Source: Chrysochromulina tobinii
Lineage: Eukaryota > Haptophyta > Prymnesiales > Chrysochromulinaceae
NCBI GenBank assembly: GCA_001275005.1
Contig: JWZX01002043.1
Location: forward strand, 1-28,215
DNA: 28,215 nt
Direction of reading: 5' to 3'
Positions 8,721 through 17,567 of this stretch are shown here, piece by piece (positions within the stretch are counted from its first letter, which is position 1; the number at the start of each line of letters is the position of its first letter). Under the pieces are notes generated by a model. It saw only the letters and a list, made by a program, of their open reading frames with translations, was not told the origin of the DNA and did not search any database. Both the position numbers and the translations under genes were made by a program.

Positions 8721-10265
8721 TCACCAGAGGGTCGCTCGATTCCACAGCTTCGGCGAGGGGCATGCCCCTCCGCTTGCATGCAAGCTGCTCGCGCTCAGGC
8801 TCCGGTGGTCGGGCATTCGGTCGGCCGAGCTTGCCAGGTCCTGGAGGCACAGCTCCGACAAGCTCCGCGCGAACCCGGCGGAGGACGCGCCGTCGCGGGC
8901 GCCCGCAACGGCGCGCCGCCCTCGTACCGGCGCGACCACCTCTGTCGACCCTTTGCCCCGCCGCACCTCGAAGCGTTTCCAGCGCCGCCACGCGCGCGTC
9001 TGCTTGCGACGGCGCGCGCACTCGCGCAGCGCGTGGGCGGCAACGGCGAACGCCGTGCTGAGCGCGACCACGGCGGCGAGCACTTCGAAAGGCGAGCGCT
9101 CCGAAAGGCGAGCACTTGGGAAGCACTCCGAGAGAGCCTGCTGCGCGCCCTCGAGGCTCACCGAGCGCCGTTCTGAGCGCGCCGTGCTGAGTGCACCGTC
9201 GTGGCAGAGCGGCGAGGGGCCATTAAGACTGCTGCTGCCACTGCCGCTGCTGCTGCTGCTGCCGCCGCCGCCACCGCCGCTGCTGCGCCAGCGCGCCTGC
9301 TCGCGCGTGCGCTGCCATCCGACGAACAGAGGATGCTCACCGAGATGGAGCCGCGTCGTCGCCCTCTCGAAGTTGCGCATCGACTCTGTGAGAGAGTGCT
9401 TCTGCACGTAGTCGACGATGAAAGAGGGCACGCCGACCGTGAAATTCTCCGAGATTGCGAGCTCGACCGTGATGCGCGTGCGCTCGAGGGGAAGCGAGTC
9501 GAATTTCCACATCTGGCACGGGGGGTATTAGGAGGCGGCCGGGGTGCGCTGAGTGGCGAGTGTCGTCGCTGATGCGCGAAGTCCCTTGTGTGTGTGCGCG
9601 TGTGTGTGTGTGTGCATACGTGCCCGGCATCACCCGCATGGCCAGTGCGAGAGGGGGAGAGACGGGCGAGAGGGGGAGAGACGGGCGAGAGGGGCAGAGA
9701 CGGGCGAGAGGGGGAGAGACGGGCGAGAGGGGCAGAGACGGGCGAGAGGGGCAGAGACGGGCGAGAGGGAGTTCCTTCAGGCTCTCACCGATCCGATGAT
9801 CTCCATCCGTACGCGCTCCGACGAGATGGGCACGCGATCCGTATGCACCGACGCGCAGCGTGCGGTCACGCTCTGCGTGCCACGCGCCACGTCGTTCGTG
9901 CAGCGCATCAGGAGCTCTCTGCTCTTGAGTGGCCACGGCAGTCCGTAGGTCTGATGCACGATCTCGCCGTGCAGTGCGTCCTGCACGACATGCTGCGAGG
10001 ACATACGCTGGTTCCACTCGCGGTTGAGGGTGGGGCTGCGGCAGCACGTGAGGGGACGAATGGGAGCGGTGAGCGCTGGAAGGGGAACGGCGTGAGCCGC
10101 GCAGAGTGGACTGGTGAGCGAGGGGAGCGAAGGTGCGGCTGAGTTGGAGCCTGGCACGCACTCGAGGAAGAGAGACATGAACTCAGAGATGTGCCGATCG
10201 AATGTCAGCGTGCTCGAGGTGCGCATCGCTGCCAAGGGCGTGCACGCGAGGAGCAACGTCGCCAT
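8721..10265 (-). CDS. START-domain lipid-binding protein with C-terminal membrane segment
   Basis: Two exons on the minus strand, 10265-9789 and 9512-8721, phase 0, giving 422 residues. The join is RVRMEIIGS-MWKFDSLPLERTRITV. The domain spans about residues 100-240 and shows REWNQRMSSQHVV, HQTYGLPWPLKSRELLMRC, RVPISSERVRMEI, RTRITVELAISENF, GVPSFIVDYVQKHSL and ESMRNFERA, a pattern typical of the StAR-related lipid-transfer (START) fold. It is followed by a Gly/Ser linker and a hydrophobic segment VLAAVVALSTAFAVAAHAL with Arg/Lys residues after it, probably a tail anchor. The start MATLLLACTPLAAM is the first good ATG inside a longer frame. A Pro/Ser-rich insert (about residues 38-80) before REWNQRM may be an unremoved short intron. 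The ligand cannot be told from the sequence. Confidence 0.75.
9513..9788 (-). repeat. START-gene intron with 19-bp repeats and a GT/CA tract
   Basis: A 276-bp GTGAGA...GTGCCAG intron. It holds about six copies of a 19-bp unit GCGAGAGGGGGAGAGACGG (plus-strand sense, 9647-9770) and a (GT)n/(GTGC) microsatellite at 9588-9616. It differs from the GCATGC/CTGAT filler of the plus-strand genes. Confidence 0.75.
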
Positions 10266-10532
10266 TTTCGGAAGGTCAACGCCGATTTCGGCATTCTGTC
10301 GAAGGCGTCGGGAAGGCGAATCTGGACCGCGAAGCGACGAATCTTTTCGATGATCTGGGGATGATCTGGACTCGGACGATCCCGTGGAGTGTTGAATCAA
10401 GTGTCCTGCAAAATCCATCGGGCCCCGTTTACGAATCCTTCCAGGAATCGTTCCTACGCGCCCTCCTTTTTCACATCACCCACTTCCCGCCTTCACTCAC
10501 CGCCAAGCCACGCATTCGAACACGCCGACAAG
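10266..10532. promoter_or_regulatory. Divergent promoter region
   Basis: About 270 bp separate the START-gene ATG (10265, minus) from the favoured ATG of the giant coiled-coil gene (10533, plus), so the two may share a bidirectional promoter. The plus-strand frame is open from 10389, but the segment 10389-10532 reads as Ser/Arg/Pro-rich 5'-leader sequence. I see no clear TATA box. Confidence 0.4.
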
Positions 10533-13500
10533 ATGGATTCCACCTTCGCTTGGTCACAGTACAAGGTCAACGTCGCGACGGGCTCGCTACTCGCGGCCGC
10601 GGCCGGCTCGATGATCTTCGGCGGCGGCGCCTTCTTCCCCGCTGCGACGGTCGCGCTCCCGCCGACGCCGGCGCCGGCAGCTGCGCAGCCAAGCTTCGTC
10701 TCTACCGCCCAGAGCTGCGGTCCGTGCATCCCCTACCTCAACGAGACCCTGATGCAAGCGCGCCGTGCCACCATCGCACCCCCGCTCAGCATCCCGATCC
10801 TTCGCCCGGCGCGCCCGAAGCTCGCGTGCCTGGCCAGCGAGGCGGACGCGGCGGCTACGCGTGTCCACCTCGCTGCCGCAGTCTGGCAGCACGCCGAGTG
10901 CGAGACGGCGCGCGCCGATGAGCACGGCGCGTGCGAAGCGGCGCTTGCCGCGGAGCATGCCGCCTGCGCTGCGGAGCAGCAGCAGGCGCTCCGCGCCGCG
11001 GCCGACGCGGCCGCGAGCGAGCGGGCGGCGCAAGCGCGCGAGCACGAGCTCAGCTGCCGGGAGACGACCCAAGCCCTGCTCGACGATGCACACGCGGCGG
11101 CGCAGCAGCGGCTCGACAAGGCGATGGCGCGCGCGGCCGCGGCCGCGCTTCAGGCCGAGGCCGATGCCTCGGACAAGGCGATCAAGGCCGCCGAGGCGGC
11201 GGCGGCCGAAGCCCACTCTGCCGCGGAGCCGATCGTGACCGAACTGGCGGGAAACCTGGCCAAGGCGGAGGCTAAGGCCGCGAGGGCTCAGGCCGAGGCC
11301 GAGGACGCGCTGGCGCGCGCGGCCACGGCGGAGGCCGACGCGCACACGGCGCGCGCGGCCCAGGCGGTGAGTGACGCCGCACTGGCCCACGCGACAGCAC
11401 AAGCGGCCGCGGCCGCTGCGTCGTCGGGAGCTGCGCCACCGACGTCTCTTGTGACGATGCTGAGCTGGCTGCTGCTGCTCGTGGGCTGCGCGGCGTGCCT
11501 GGCCGTCGGCGCGGTGCTCGTGCTCGTCGACACGCGCGTGGCGCATGCGGCGCGCGCGCTCGCGGGCGCGCTGCAGCTGACGCCGGTTTTTGAGAAGATG
11601 GTGGCGGAGGAGGTGGAGGGCAAGGTGGCGGCTGCGGCGCGGGCGGTCGCGGCGGCGGAGGCGGCCGCAGCGCAGTCGGCGGCCGAAGCGCAGCAGTCCA
11701 TTGCGGCCGCGGAGGCGGCCGTGGCAGAGGCAGCCTCCAAGGAGGCTGCGGTGGAGGCTGCCGTCGCGGCGGCTGATCTCGCAGTTTCACGCGCGGAGGC
11801 GGCGCGTGCCGAGTTGGAGGCCCTCGCCGCACAGGCAATCGCCGCCGCCCATGCAGAGACCGAAACTGCGCGTCAGGAGACGGCCGCAACACGAGCGGCG
11901 GCAGAGGCGGCGCGTGCGGCCGCGGCGAAGACCGAGGCGAGTGCGCAGCATGGCCGTGTGGAAGCTCTCGCGATCACGAAGGCGATGTTGACGGCACAGG
12001 ACCAAGCGGCGAGTGCGCGGGCGCAGGCGGCGGAGGCCGAGGCGCGGGCAGCGCAGTCGGTGGCGCAGGCGGCGAAGGCGGAGGCGCGGGCGGCGCAGGC
12101 GGAGGCGAAGGTGGCGCAGGCGGAGACGAACGCGGAGGCGAAGGCGGCGCAGGCGGAGGCGCAGGCGCAGGCGAAGGTGGCGCAGGTGGAGGCGAAGGCG
12201 GAGGCAATGGTGGCGCAGGCGGAGGCGCGTCTCGAACAGGTGCAGGCGGCTGCGGCGGAGGCGCAGGCGCGGGCGGCGGAGGCCGAGGCGCGGGCGACGC
12301 AGGCCGAAACACAGGCGACGCAGGCGGCGCAGCAGGCGGCCGAAGCGCGCACGACGGCGGCCGAGGCGCAGTCGCAGGCGGCCGCCGCACTCTCGCAGGC
12401 GAGTGACAGCGCGACCGCTACCAAGGCCGCGGAGGACGTGCTGGAGCGTGTGCTGAAGGATAACGACGCTCTCGCAACGGAGCTGCAGGCGGCTGTAGCC
12501 ACGGCCCTCGCGGCAGAGGCGGAGGCGGAGGCGGCGGCAGAGGCAGAGGCAGAGGCGGTGGCGGTGGCGGCGGTGGAGGCGGAGGCGGCGGTGGAGGCGG
12601 CGGCGGCGGCGGCGGCGGCGGCAGCGTCGGAGGCGCTGGCTCGTGCGGCCGCCAAGGCGGCGGCGCTGCGCGAGGCGGCGGCGCTGCGCGAGGTGGAGCT
12701 GGTGAAAGCTGAACTGTCACTCGTTAAGGGGGCTCTCGTGACCGCCCTCGCATCGGCTGCTGAGGCGGAGGAGACGGCGGCGGCCATGGAGGCCGCCTCG
12801 GAGGTGGCGGCGGCGGCGGCGGCGGCAGAGCTGGCGGCGGCCGCGGCGGTGGCGGCGGCCGCGGAGGAGGCGGCCGCGGAGTCTGCTGCTTCCGTGGATG
12901 TCTCGCGCATGGAATCGGCGGAGGCGGCCGCGGAGGTCGCCGAGGTCGTGGCGGCGGTCACGGCAGAGGCGACATGGTTGGCAGCCGCGCTAGTGGAGGC
13001 TGTTGGCCGCGAGTCTGCTCTGGTCTTAGCGCTCGAAGCCGATGCAGATCTGATCGCAGCGCTCGAAGCTGCCCTCGACCAGTCAACACTCGACCAGGCA
13101 GCTGCCGCTCAGGCCGCCGCCCTTGCCGCGACCGCGACCGACACGGCGGTCAGCGTCGCTCGTGCCGCCGCTGCGATCGTTCACCGGAGCGGCGCCGCCG
13201 ACGGCATGGTGCCTCTGACGCCCTCGGCAGTTGTCGCTGCCATTCAGGGGCTGCCGCCTGCAGCGTCGCCCGATGCTTGGTGGACGGAGTTCGGGCGCGA
13301 GTATGAGTGCTCGCCTTCCGAATTCGCAGCGGTGTCGATCGTGTCCCCTTCCGGCGGCGCGGCGGCGGGACCGGTGCTGTCCGGCCCGGTGCTGTCTGGT
13401 CGCTTCTCACCGCTCGCCCGCGCTCGCGCTCTCGCGCGCTGCTCGCCGCTGGCCACCAAGCCCGAGGCGTCCGTGCCCGAGGCGGCGCTGCGCTGCTCGC

Positions 13501-16500
13501 CGCTGGCCACCAAGCCCGAGGCGCCGCTGGCCACCAAGCCCGTGGCGTCCGTGCCCGAGGCGGCGCTGCGCGAGTCGGCGGCAGCGCCCGCGACAGAGCC
13601 CGCGACCGCGCCCTCGTCGGAGGCGGCAGCAGCTGTCCCAATGATCGACCCGATGGTCGACCCAATGGTTCTGTCCCCCGGCGGCGGGTTTGGCATGGCG
13701 GCGAGACGTCGAAGCATGGGCACACGGCGCACGACGCCCGAGACGGCGCCTGAGAGCAGCAGCTACGTGCGCTTCGAGGCTGGGCACGAGCACGAGGACG
13801 AGGGCGAGGACGAGGACGAGGAGGTGATGGCCCAGCAGGCGGCGGCGGCGAGCGCTGGCCGTGGCATGCCAGCAGAGGCTCCGGTCGGAGGCTCGCTCGC
13901 TCTGCCCACAGTAGCTTGGCGCAATCTCCTGGCGGAGCTCGTGGCAATCTTGAAGGACGCTGCCGAGTTGGCGGACTGCTTGCGGCATCCGGCCTCCGCC
14001 ATCGCCTCCCGCGTTGCCTCCGCCGCCGCCACGCGCGTTGCCTCCACCGCCGCCTCGCGCGTTGCCTCCACCGCCGCCTCGCGCAACGTCTCCGTCGCCA
14101 ACTCGCGCAACGTCTCCGCCGCCGCCTCGCGCGCTGCATCTGTAGGTGCTTCGACCGCGGGCTCTCCGATCGCCGACGCCGAAGCGGCCGCAAACGCCGC
14201 CGCCGACGCCGCTGCTGACGCGACCGCATACTGGGCAGGGCTCGTGCGGCAGTCCAACCCTCTGGCAAGCACGCGGGCGGTGGTGGCCGTTCACGCGGGC
14301 TCCAAGACCCCACAGGCCCTTCCACAGCCCAAGGGGAGCCCGACCGCCTTCTCGCCGGGTGTGAATGTGAAGGGTGCTCCATCCAACGGCAGCTCGCCCG
14401 CCTCGTCTGATGGCGTCGGGCCGACTGGAGGCACGCCGACTGGTGGAACGCCGCCGCCGCAGCCGCAGCCGAAGGCGGAGGAGGAGGAGGCCCAGCAGAA
14501 GGAGGAGCCGGAGGCTGACGCGAAGGCTGTGGCGGGCGCGGCGGGGGAAGCCGACGCAGCCCTCGCGGAGTGCAGTGCGCGTGGCCTGTGGCCGTGGTCG
14601 TCTCCGAACTTGAGTGGCTCCGGACCGGTCGGTTCCAAGTATGGTTCCAAAGCAGCGGATGCCGAGAGCCCCACTGCCGAGGCGGCGGCGGCCGCTGGAG
14701 CCGTTGCGGACGAGACCCTTGCCGATGAGGTCGGCGCCGATGAGGTTGGCTCCGATGAGGTTGTCCTGATCGCCGCCGATGCCGCCTCTGCTCTGAGCGA
14801 GCGGCTGCACCTGTTAATCCTTCGCGTGGTCGAGGCGCTCCAGCAGCAGCAGCAGGAGGAGGAGGAGGAGCAGGGGCAGGGGCAGGGGCAGGGGCAGGGG
14901 CAGGGGCGGGCAGAGGCCCTCGCCACCGACATGCAGCTGCAAGGCGCGCCGCTCGCCGAAGCGGCCTCCTTGCTACACAAGTTCCTTCACGGACGCTGCG
15001 CCGAGGGCAGCAGCGGAGGGGGGGGCAGCGCTCAGTACGGCGCGTCGCGGCCGTTGGACGGCGCGGAGCCGATGGCTGAGGCGCTCACGGCCTTTGGCGA
15101 CTTTCGGTTTGGCCACGACGAAACGTTTGACGAAACCCTGGGGGTGTACGACGAGTTCGAGGGCGTTGTGGAACCAGCGACCCCGGCCGCCGCACCGAGC
15201 CCCGCGGCCCCGAGCCCCGCGGCCGCCACAACCGCCCCCGCGCCGACCCCTCCGGCCATCTCCACCGCTGCCCTCTTTCCAATCCTCGGCAGCGTTCACA
15301 GCAGCGTTCACAGCAGCGGCCTGTGCAGAAGCCTGAGCAGCGGCATGAGCAGTGGCATGAGCAGCGGCATGAGCAGCGGCATGAGCAGCGGCATGAGCAG
15401 CGGCATGAGCGAGGCCTACCTCGAGGCCTTCAGCGAGGCTTTCGCGGAAGCCCAAGCCCAAAATGGCCAGCACGAGGCGCATGCAAGTGCTCACCACAGC
15501 GCCCAAATTGGCAAGCACGAGGCGCTTGGCGATGTCGACTCACTCGTCGGGGCGGCTCTGGGCGCGGCATTCGGGGCGGCGTTCGGGGCAACACAGCCCA
15601 GCTTCGCGAAGGGGGATCGCGCTGTCGTGGACGCCTCAGGCGGCGCGTCGGTGCACGGAGGCGGCGCCGTCGTGGGCGCGTTCTCGTCGGAGTTGCTCAG
15701 CCCCGTTGGCGTGATGGGATCACTGGGCGACGCCGACGAGGGTGCCGACGAGGGTGGCGACGAGGGTGGCGACGAGGGTGGCGACGAGGGTGGCGACGAG
15801 GGATCGTATGTGCCATTCTGCCTGGGGACGACAGCAGTGCCGGATGCGATGGGGTCGCTCGATGCCGTCGACGCGTCGCCATATCCGCCGGCGATGGCGG
15901 CGGCGGCGGAGGAGGAGCTGCCTGAGGCATCGGCGGCGGCGGAGGAGCTGCCTGAGGCGTCGGCGGCGGCGGAGGAGCTGCCTGAGGCGTCGGCGGCGGA
16001 GGAGGAGCTGCCTGAGGCATCGGCGGCGGCGGAGGAGGAGCTGTCGCAGGCGCCGACGGCAGCGGTGGCCGTTGAGGAGGCGCCCTGCATGCAAGTGCTC
16101 ACCGCAGCGGCGGTCGTTGAGGAGGCGCCCTGCATGCAAGTGCTCACCACAGCGGTGGTCGTTGAGGAGGCGCCCTGCATGCAAGTGCTCACCACAGCGG
16201 TGGTCGTTGAGGAGGCGCCCTGCATGCAAGTGCTCACCACAGCAGTGGTCGTTGAGGAGGCGCTTGCCTTGCCGGCGTCTGTGGAGGATGCGGCTGCGGC
16301 GGACGTGCCGGCGTTTGTGGAGGAGGCGGCGGACGTGCCGGCAATTGCGGCGGACGAGCCGGCAATTGCGGCGGACGTGCCGGCAATTGCGGCGGACGAG
16401 CCGGCAATTGCGGCGGACGTGCCGGCAATTGCGGCGGACGTGCCGACGGCGTCTCAGGAACCAGCTGCATGCATGCCGACGGCCGTGGCCGCCGAGACGA

Positions 16501-16562
16501 AGACGTTAGCGGCGCCGCCGGCCGGACGGACGGTGCGCAAGTTCAAGCGCCCGACACGGTAG
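10533..16562 (+). CDS. Giant intronless Ala-rich coiled-coil membrane protein, 2009 residues
   Basis: Function unknown. The start at 10533 (MDSTFAWSQYK) is preferred over 10389 because the upstream codons look like leader. A hydrophobic stretch at residues about 14-42 (TGSLLAAAAGSMIFGGGAFF) and a strong membrane helix at about 307-332 (MLSWLLLLVGCAACLAVGAV) flank an Ala-rich coiled coil. From about 333 to 880 runs an extreme Ala/Glu coiled coil of AEAKAAQAEA-type heptads. The C-terminal half is low complexity: KPEAS repeats, poly-Gln and GQGQ (14838-14910), GMSS repeats, DEGG repeats, EELPEASAAA repeats, a 15-residue repeat and VPAIAAD repeats. It ends FKRPTR, followed by TAG. The other frames are also open over long stretches because of the GC-rich repeats, but only this frame is continuous for 6 kb with sensible membrane segments. 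A structural or scaffold role is a guess. Confidence 0.75.
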   Translation: MDSTFAWSQYKVNVATGSLLAAAAGSMIFGGGAFFPAATVALPPTPAPAAAQPSFVSTAQSCGPCIPYLNETLMQARRATIAPPLSIPILRPARPKLACLASEADAAATRVHLAAAVWQHAECETARADEHGACEAALAAEHAACAAEQQQALRAAADAAASERAAQAREHELSCRETTQALLDDAHAAAQQRLDKAMARAAAAALQAEADASDKAIKAAEAAAAEAHSAAEPIVTELAGNLAKAEAKAARAQAEAEDALARAATAEADAHTARAAQAVSDAALAHATAQAAAAAASSGAAPPTSLVTMLSWLLLLVGCAACLAVGAVLVLVDTRVAHAARALAGALQLTPVFEKMVAEEVEGKVAAAARAVAAAEAAAAQSAAEAQQSIAAAEAAVAEAASKEAAVEAAVAAADLAVSRAEAARAELEALAAQAIAAAHAETETARQETAATRAAAEAARAAAAKTEASAQHGRVEALAITKAMLTAQDQAASARAQAAEAEARAAQSVAQAAKAEARAAQAEAKVAQAETNAEAKAAQAEAQAQAKVAQVEAKAEAMVAQAEARLEQVQAAAAEAQARAAEAEARATQAETQATQAAQQAAEARTTAAEAQSQAAAALSQASDSATATKAAEDVLERVLKDNDALATELQAAVATALAAEAEAEAAAEAEAEAVAVAAVEAEAAVEAAAAAAAAAASEALARAAAKAAALREAAALREVELVKAELSLVKGALVTALASAAEAEETAAAMEAASEVAAAAAAAELAAAAAVAAAAEEAAAESAASVDVSRMESAEAAAEVAEVVAAVTAEATWLAAALVEAVGRESALVLALEADADLIAALEAALDQSTLDQAAAAQAAALAATATDTAVSVARAAAAIVHRSGAADGMVPLTPSAVVAAIQGLPPAASPDAWWTEFGREYECSPSEFAAVSIVSPSGGAAAGPVLSGPVLSGRFSPLARARALARCSPLATKPEASVPEAALRCSPLATKPEAPLATKPVASVPEAALRESAAAPATEPATAPSSEAAAAVPMIDPMVDPMVLSPGGGFGMAARRRSMGTRRTTPETAPESSSYVRFEAGHEHEDEGEDEDEEVMAQQAAAASAGRGMPAEAPVGGSLALPTVAWRNLLAELVAILKDAAELADCLRHPASAIASRVASAAATRVASTAASRVASTAASRNVSVANSRNVSAAASRAASVGASTAGSPIADAEAAANAAADAAADATAYWAGLVRQSNPLASTRAVVAVHAGSKTPQALPQPKGSPTAFSPGVNVKGAPSNGSSPASSDGVGPTGGTPTGGTPPPQPQPKAEEEEAQQKEEPEADAKAVAGAAGEADAALAECSARGLWPWSSPNLSGSGPVGSKYGSKAADAESPTAEAAAAAGAVADETLADEVGADEVGSDEVVLIAADAASALSERLHLLILRVVEALQQQQQEEEEEQGQGQGQGQGQGRAEALATDMQLQGAPLAEAASLLHKFLHGRCAEGSSGGGGSAQYGASRPLDGAEPMAEALTAFGDFRFGHDETFDETLGVYDEFEGVVEPATPAAAPSPAAPSPAAATTAPAPTPPAISTAALFPILGSVHSSVHSSGLCRSLSSGMSSGMSSGMSSGMSSGMSSGMSEAYLEAFSEAFAEAQAQNGQHEAHASAHHSAQIGKHEALGDVDSLVGAALGAAFGAAFGATQPSFAKGDRAVVDASGGASVHGGGAVVGAFSSELLSPVGVMGSLGDADEGADEGGDEGGDEGGDEGGDEGSYVPFCLGTTAVPDAMGSLDAVDASPYPPAMAAAAEEELPEASAAAEELPEASAAAEELPEASAAEEELPEASAAAEEELSQAPTAAVAVEEAPCMQVLTAAAVVEEAPCMQVLTTAVVVEEAPCMQVLTTAVVVEEAPCMQVLTTAVVVEEALALPASVEDAAAADVPAFVEEAADVPAIAADEPAIAADVPAIAADEPAIAADVPAIAADVPTASQEPAACMPTAVAAETKTLAAPPAGRTVRKFKRPTR
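15341..15411 (+). repeat. 12-bp coding repeat (GMSS)n
   Basis: Six copies of a GGCATGAGCAGC unit encode GMSS repeated in tandem within the giant protein. The near-perfect identity indicates recent expansion. Confidence 0.85.
15733..16446 (+). repeat. Cluster of four coding tandem repeats
   Basis: In order: a 12-bp GACGAGGGTGGC unit (DEGG, about 15733-15801); a 30-bp unit encoding EELPEASAAA (about 15908-16045); a 45-bp unit encoding EEAPCMQVLTTAVVV (about 16071-16260, four copies); and a 21-bp unit encoding VPAIAAD or EPAIAAD (about 16333-16446). The 45-bp unit contains the GCATGCAAGTGCTCACC core that also occurs in introns of other genes. Confidence 0.88.
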
Positions 16563-16790
16563 GTGACGAAGCACACGGAAGGTGACGAAGTCGACGTACG
16601 TGGTAGGTGAAGAAGGCCACGGAAGGTGACGACGCCGGCGCGGTAGGTGACGAAGCCCACGGAAGGTGACGGAAGTCGACGTGGTAGGTGACGAAGCCCA
16701 CGGAAGGTGACGAAGTTGACGTGGTAGGTGACGAAGCCCACGGAAGGTGACGAAGCCGGCGCGGTAGGTGACGAAGCCCACGGAAGGCAT
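16556..16790 (+). repeat. About 40-bp minisatellite spanning the stop codon
   Basis: Six units of about 39-43 bp begin GGTAGGTGACGAAGCCCACG and contain GGAAGGTGACGAAG. The tails alternate between TCGACGT and CGGCGC. The TAG of the giant gene (16560-16562) lies in the first unit, so the array begins at the end of the coding region and continues through the 3' UTR. Confidence 0.88.
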
Positions 16791-17567
16791 AGAGAGGGCG
16801 GGGACGGCAACACTCTCTCGGCCAGATCTCGGTCAGATCTCGGCGGGAAGACATTCTGATCTCGACTAGATCTCGGTACAGTCGACGGTGCAGGGGTAGA
16901 CTCGGGGGGCAAACAGGCCGGGGCGAGGCGACGGCCCAGAAGGCCTGGGAGGGGCCTGTGGGCGCTGTCCCGGGCGTGGCGGCGGCCCAGAAGGCCTCGG
17001 GGGCGTCGTCCCCCGCATCATGCAGGCGGATGGGGAACCGCGCGCGAAGTCACGGAGACAGGCGAGCATGCAGGCGAGAGCAAGCGCATTCGATAGGCTT
17101 CGGATTAGTTGTACCGTCGTGATCTGTGTTCGTGGTAACTTCGTCTTCGACATCGGCCCGGGGCGCGGGGGCGGGCACGCTCGTGAGCAAGGGCCACTCA
17201 TCAAGGGCGGGAGTCTGTGAAACGAGTTTGGAGTTACTCATTAAGTTACTCATACTGATTCCAGCATGTTCCAGACGAGACCGAGGGCAGGGGAGAGAGA
17301 TGAAAGTGACAAAAGTAACGGCTAACGCCACTCGCCAGGAGCGCACATTTCCATCCGCGTCACATTGCTCAAGATGATACTTCTCAACCTGACGAGACTG
17401 ACGCTGACCGTGCTCCCATAATCGAACGGAGCGCAAGCCGAATTACTAAATGCATTGCGAATTACTAGCCGAATTACACAAGCGTTCGGCTAGTAATTCG
17501 GCTAGTAATTCGGACAGAATTGCGCGTGAGAGAGCGCGTTCCGAGATATAACGTTTACTTTTTCCAG
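16791..17567. other. Noncoding stretch upstream of the propeller gene
   Basis: No convincing coding region. It contains a small cluster of AGATCTCGG motifs (16824-16877), GC-rich direct repeats around GGCGGCCCAGAAGGCCT (16925-17000), and an AT-richer end with a strong hairpin. The polypyrimidine-AG TACTTTTTCCAG at 17567 looks like a splice acceptor, so a 5' exon of the next gene may lie in this interval, but I cannot identify it. Confidence 0.45.
17458..17512. repeat. Perfect 19-bp inverted repeat (hairpin)
   Basis: The arms CGAATTACTAGCCGAATTA (17458-17476) and its exact reverse complement (17494-17512) are separated by 17 bp. The arm motif also occurs partly outside the hairpin, at about 17439. 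It lies about 60 bp upstream of the first ATG of the propeller gene. It is much more AT-rich than its surroundings. Confidence 0.9.

Noticed and set aside
8509-9411. Plus-strand 300-codon frame
   Set aside because: It is antisense to the START-domain gene, whose exon has a recognisable fold and splice sites.
12013-12456. Arg-rich and Pro-rich frames overlapping the giant gene
   Set aside because: They are shadows of GC-rich Ala/Glu codons in other frames, with no domain and no start context.
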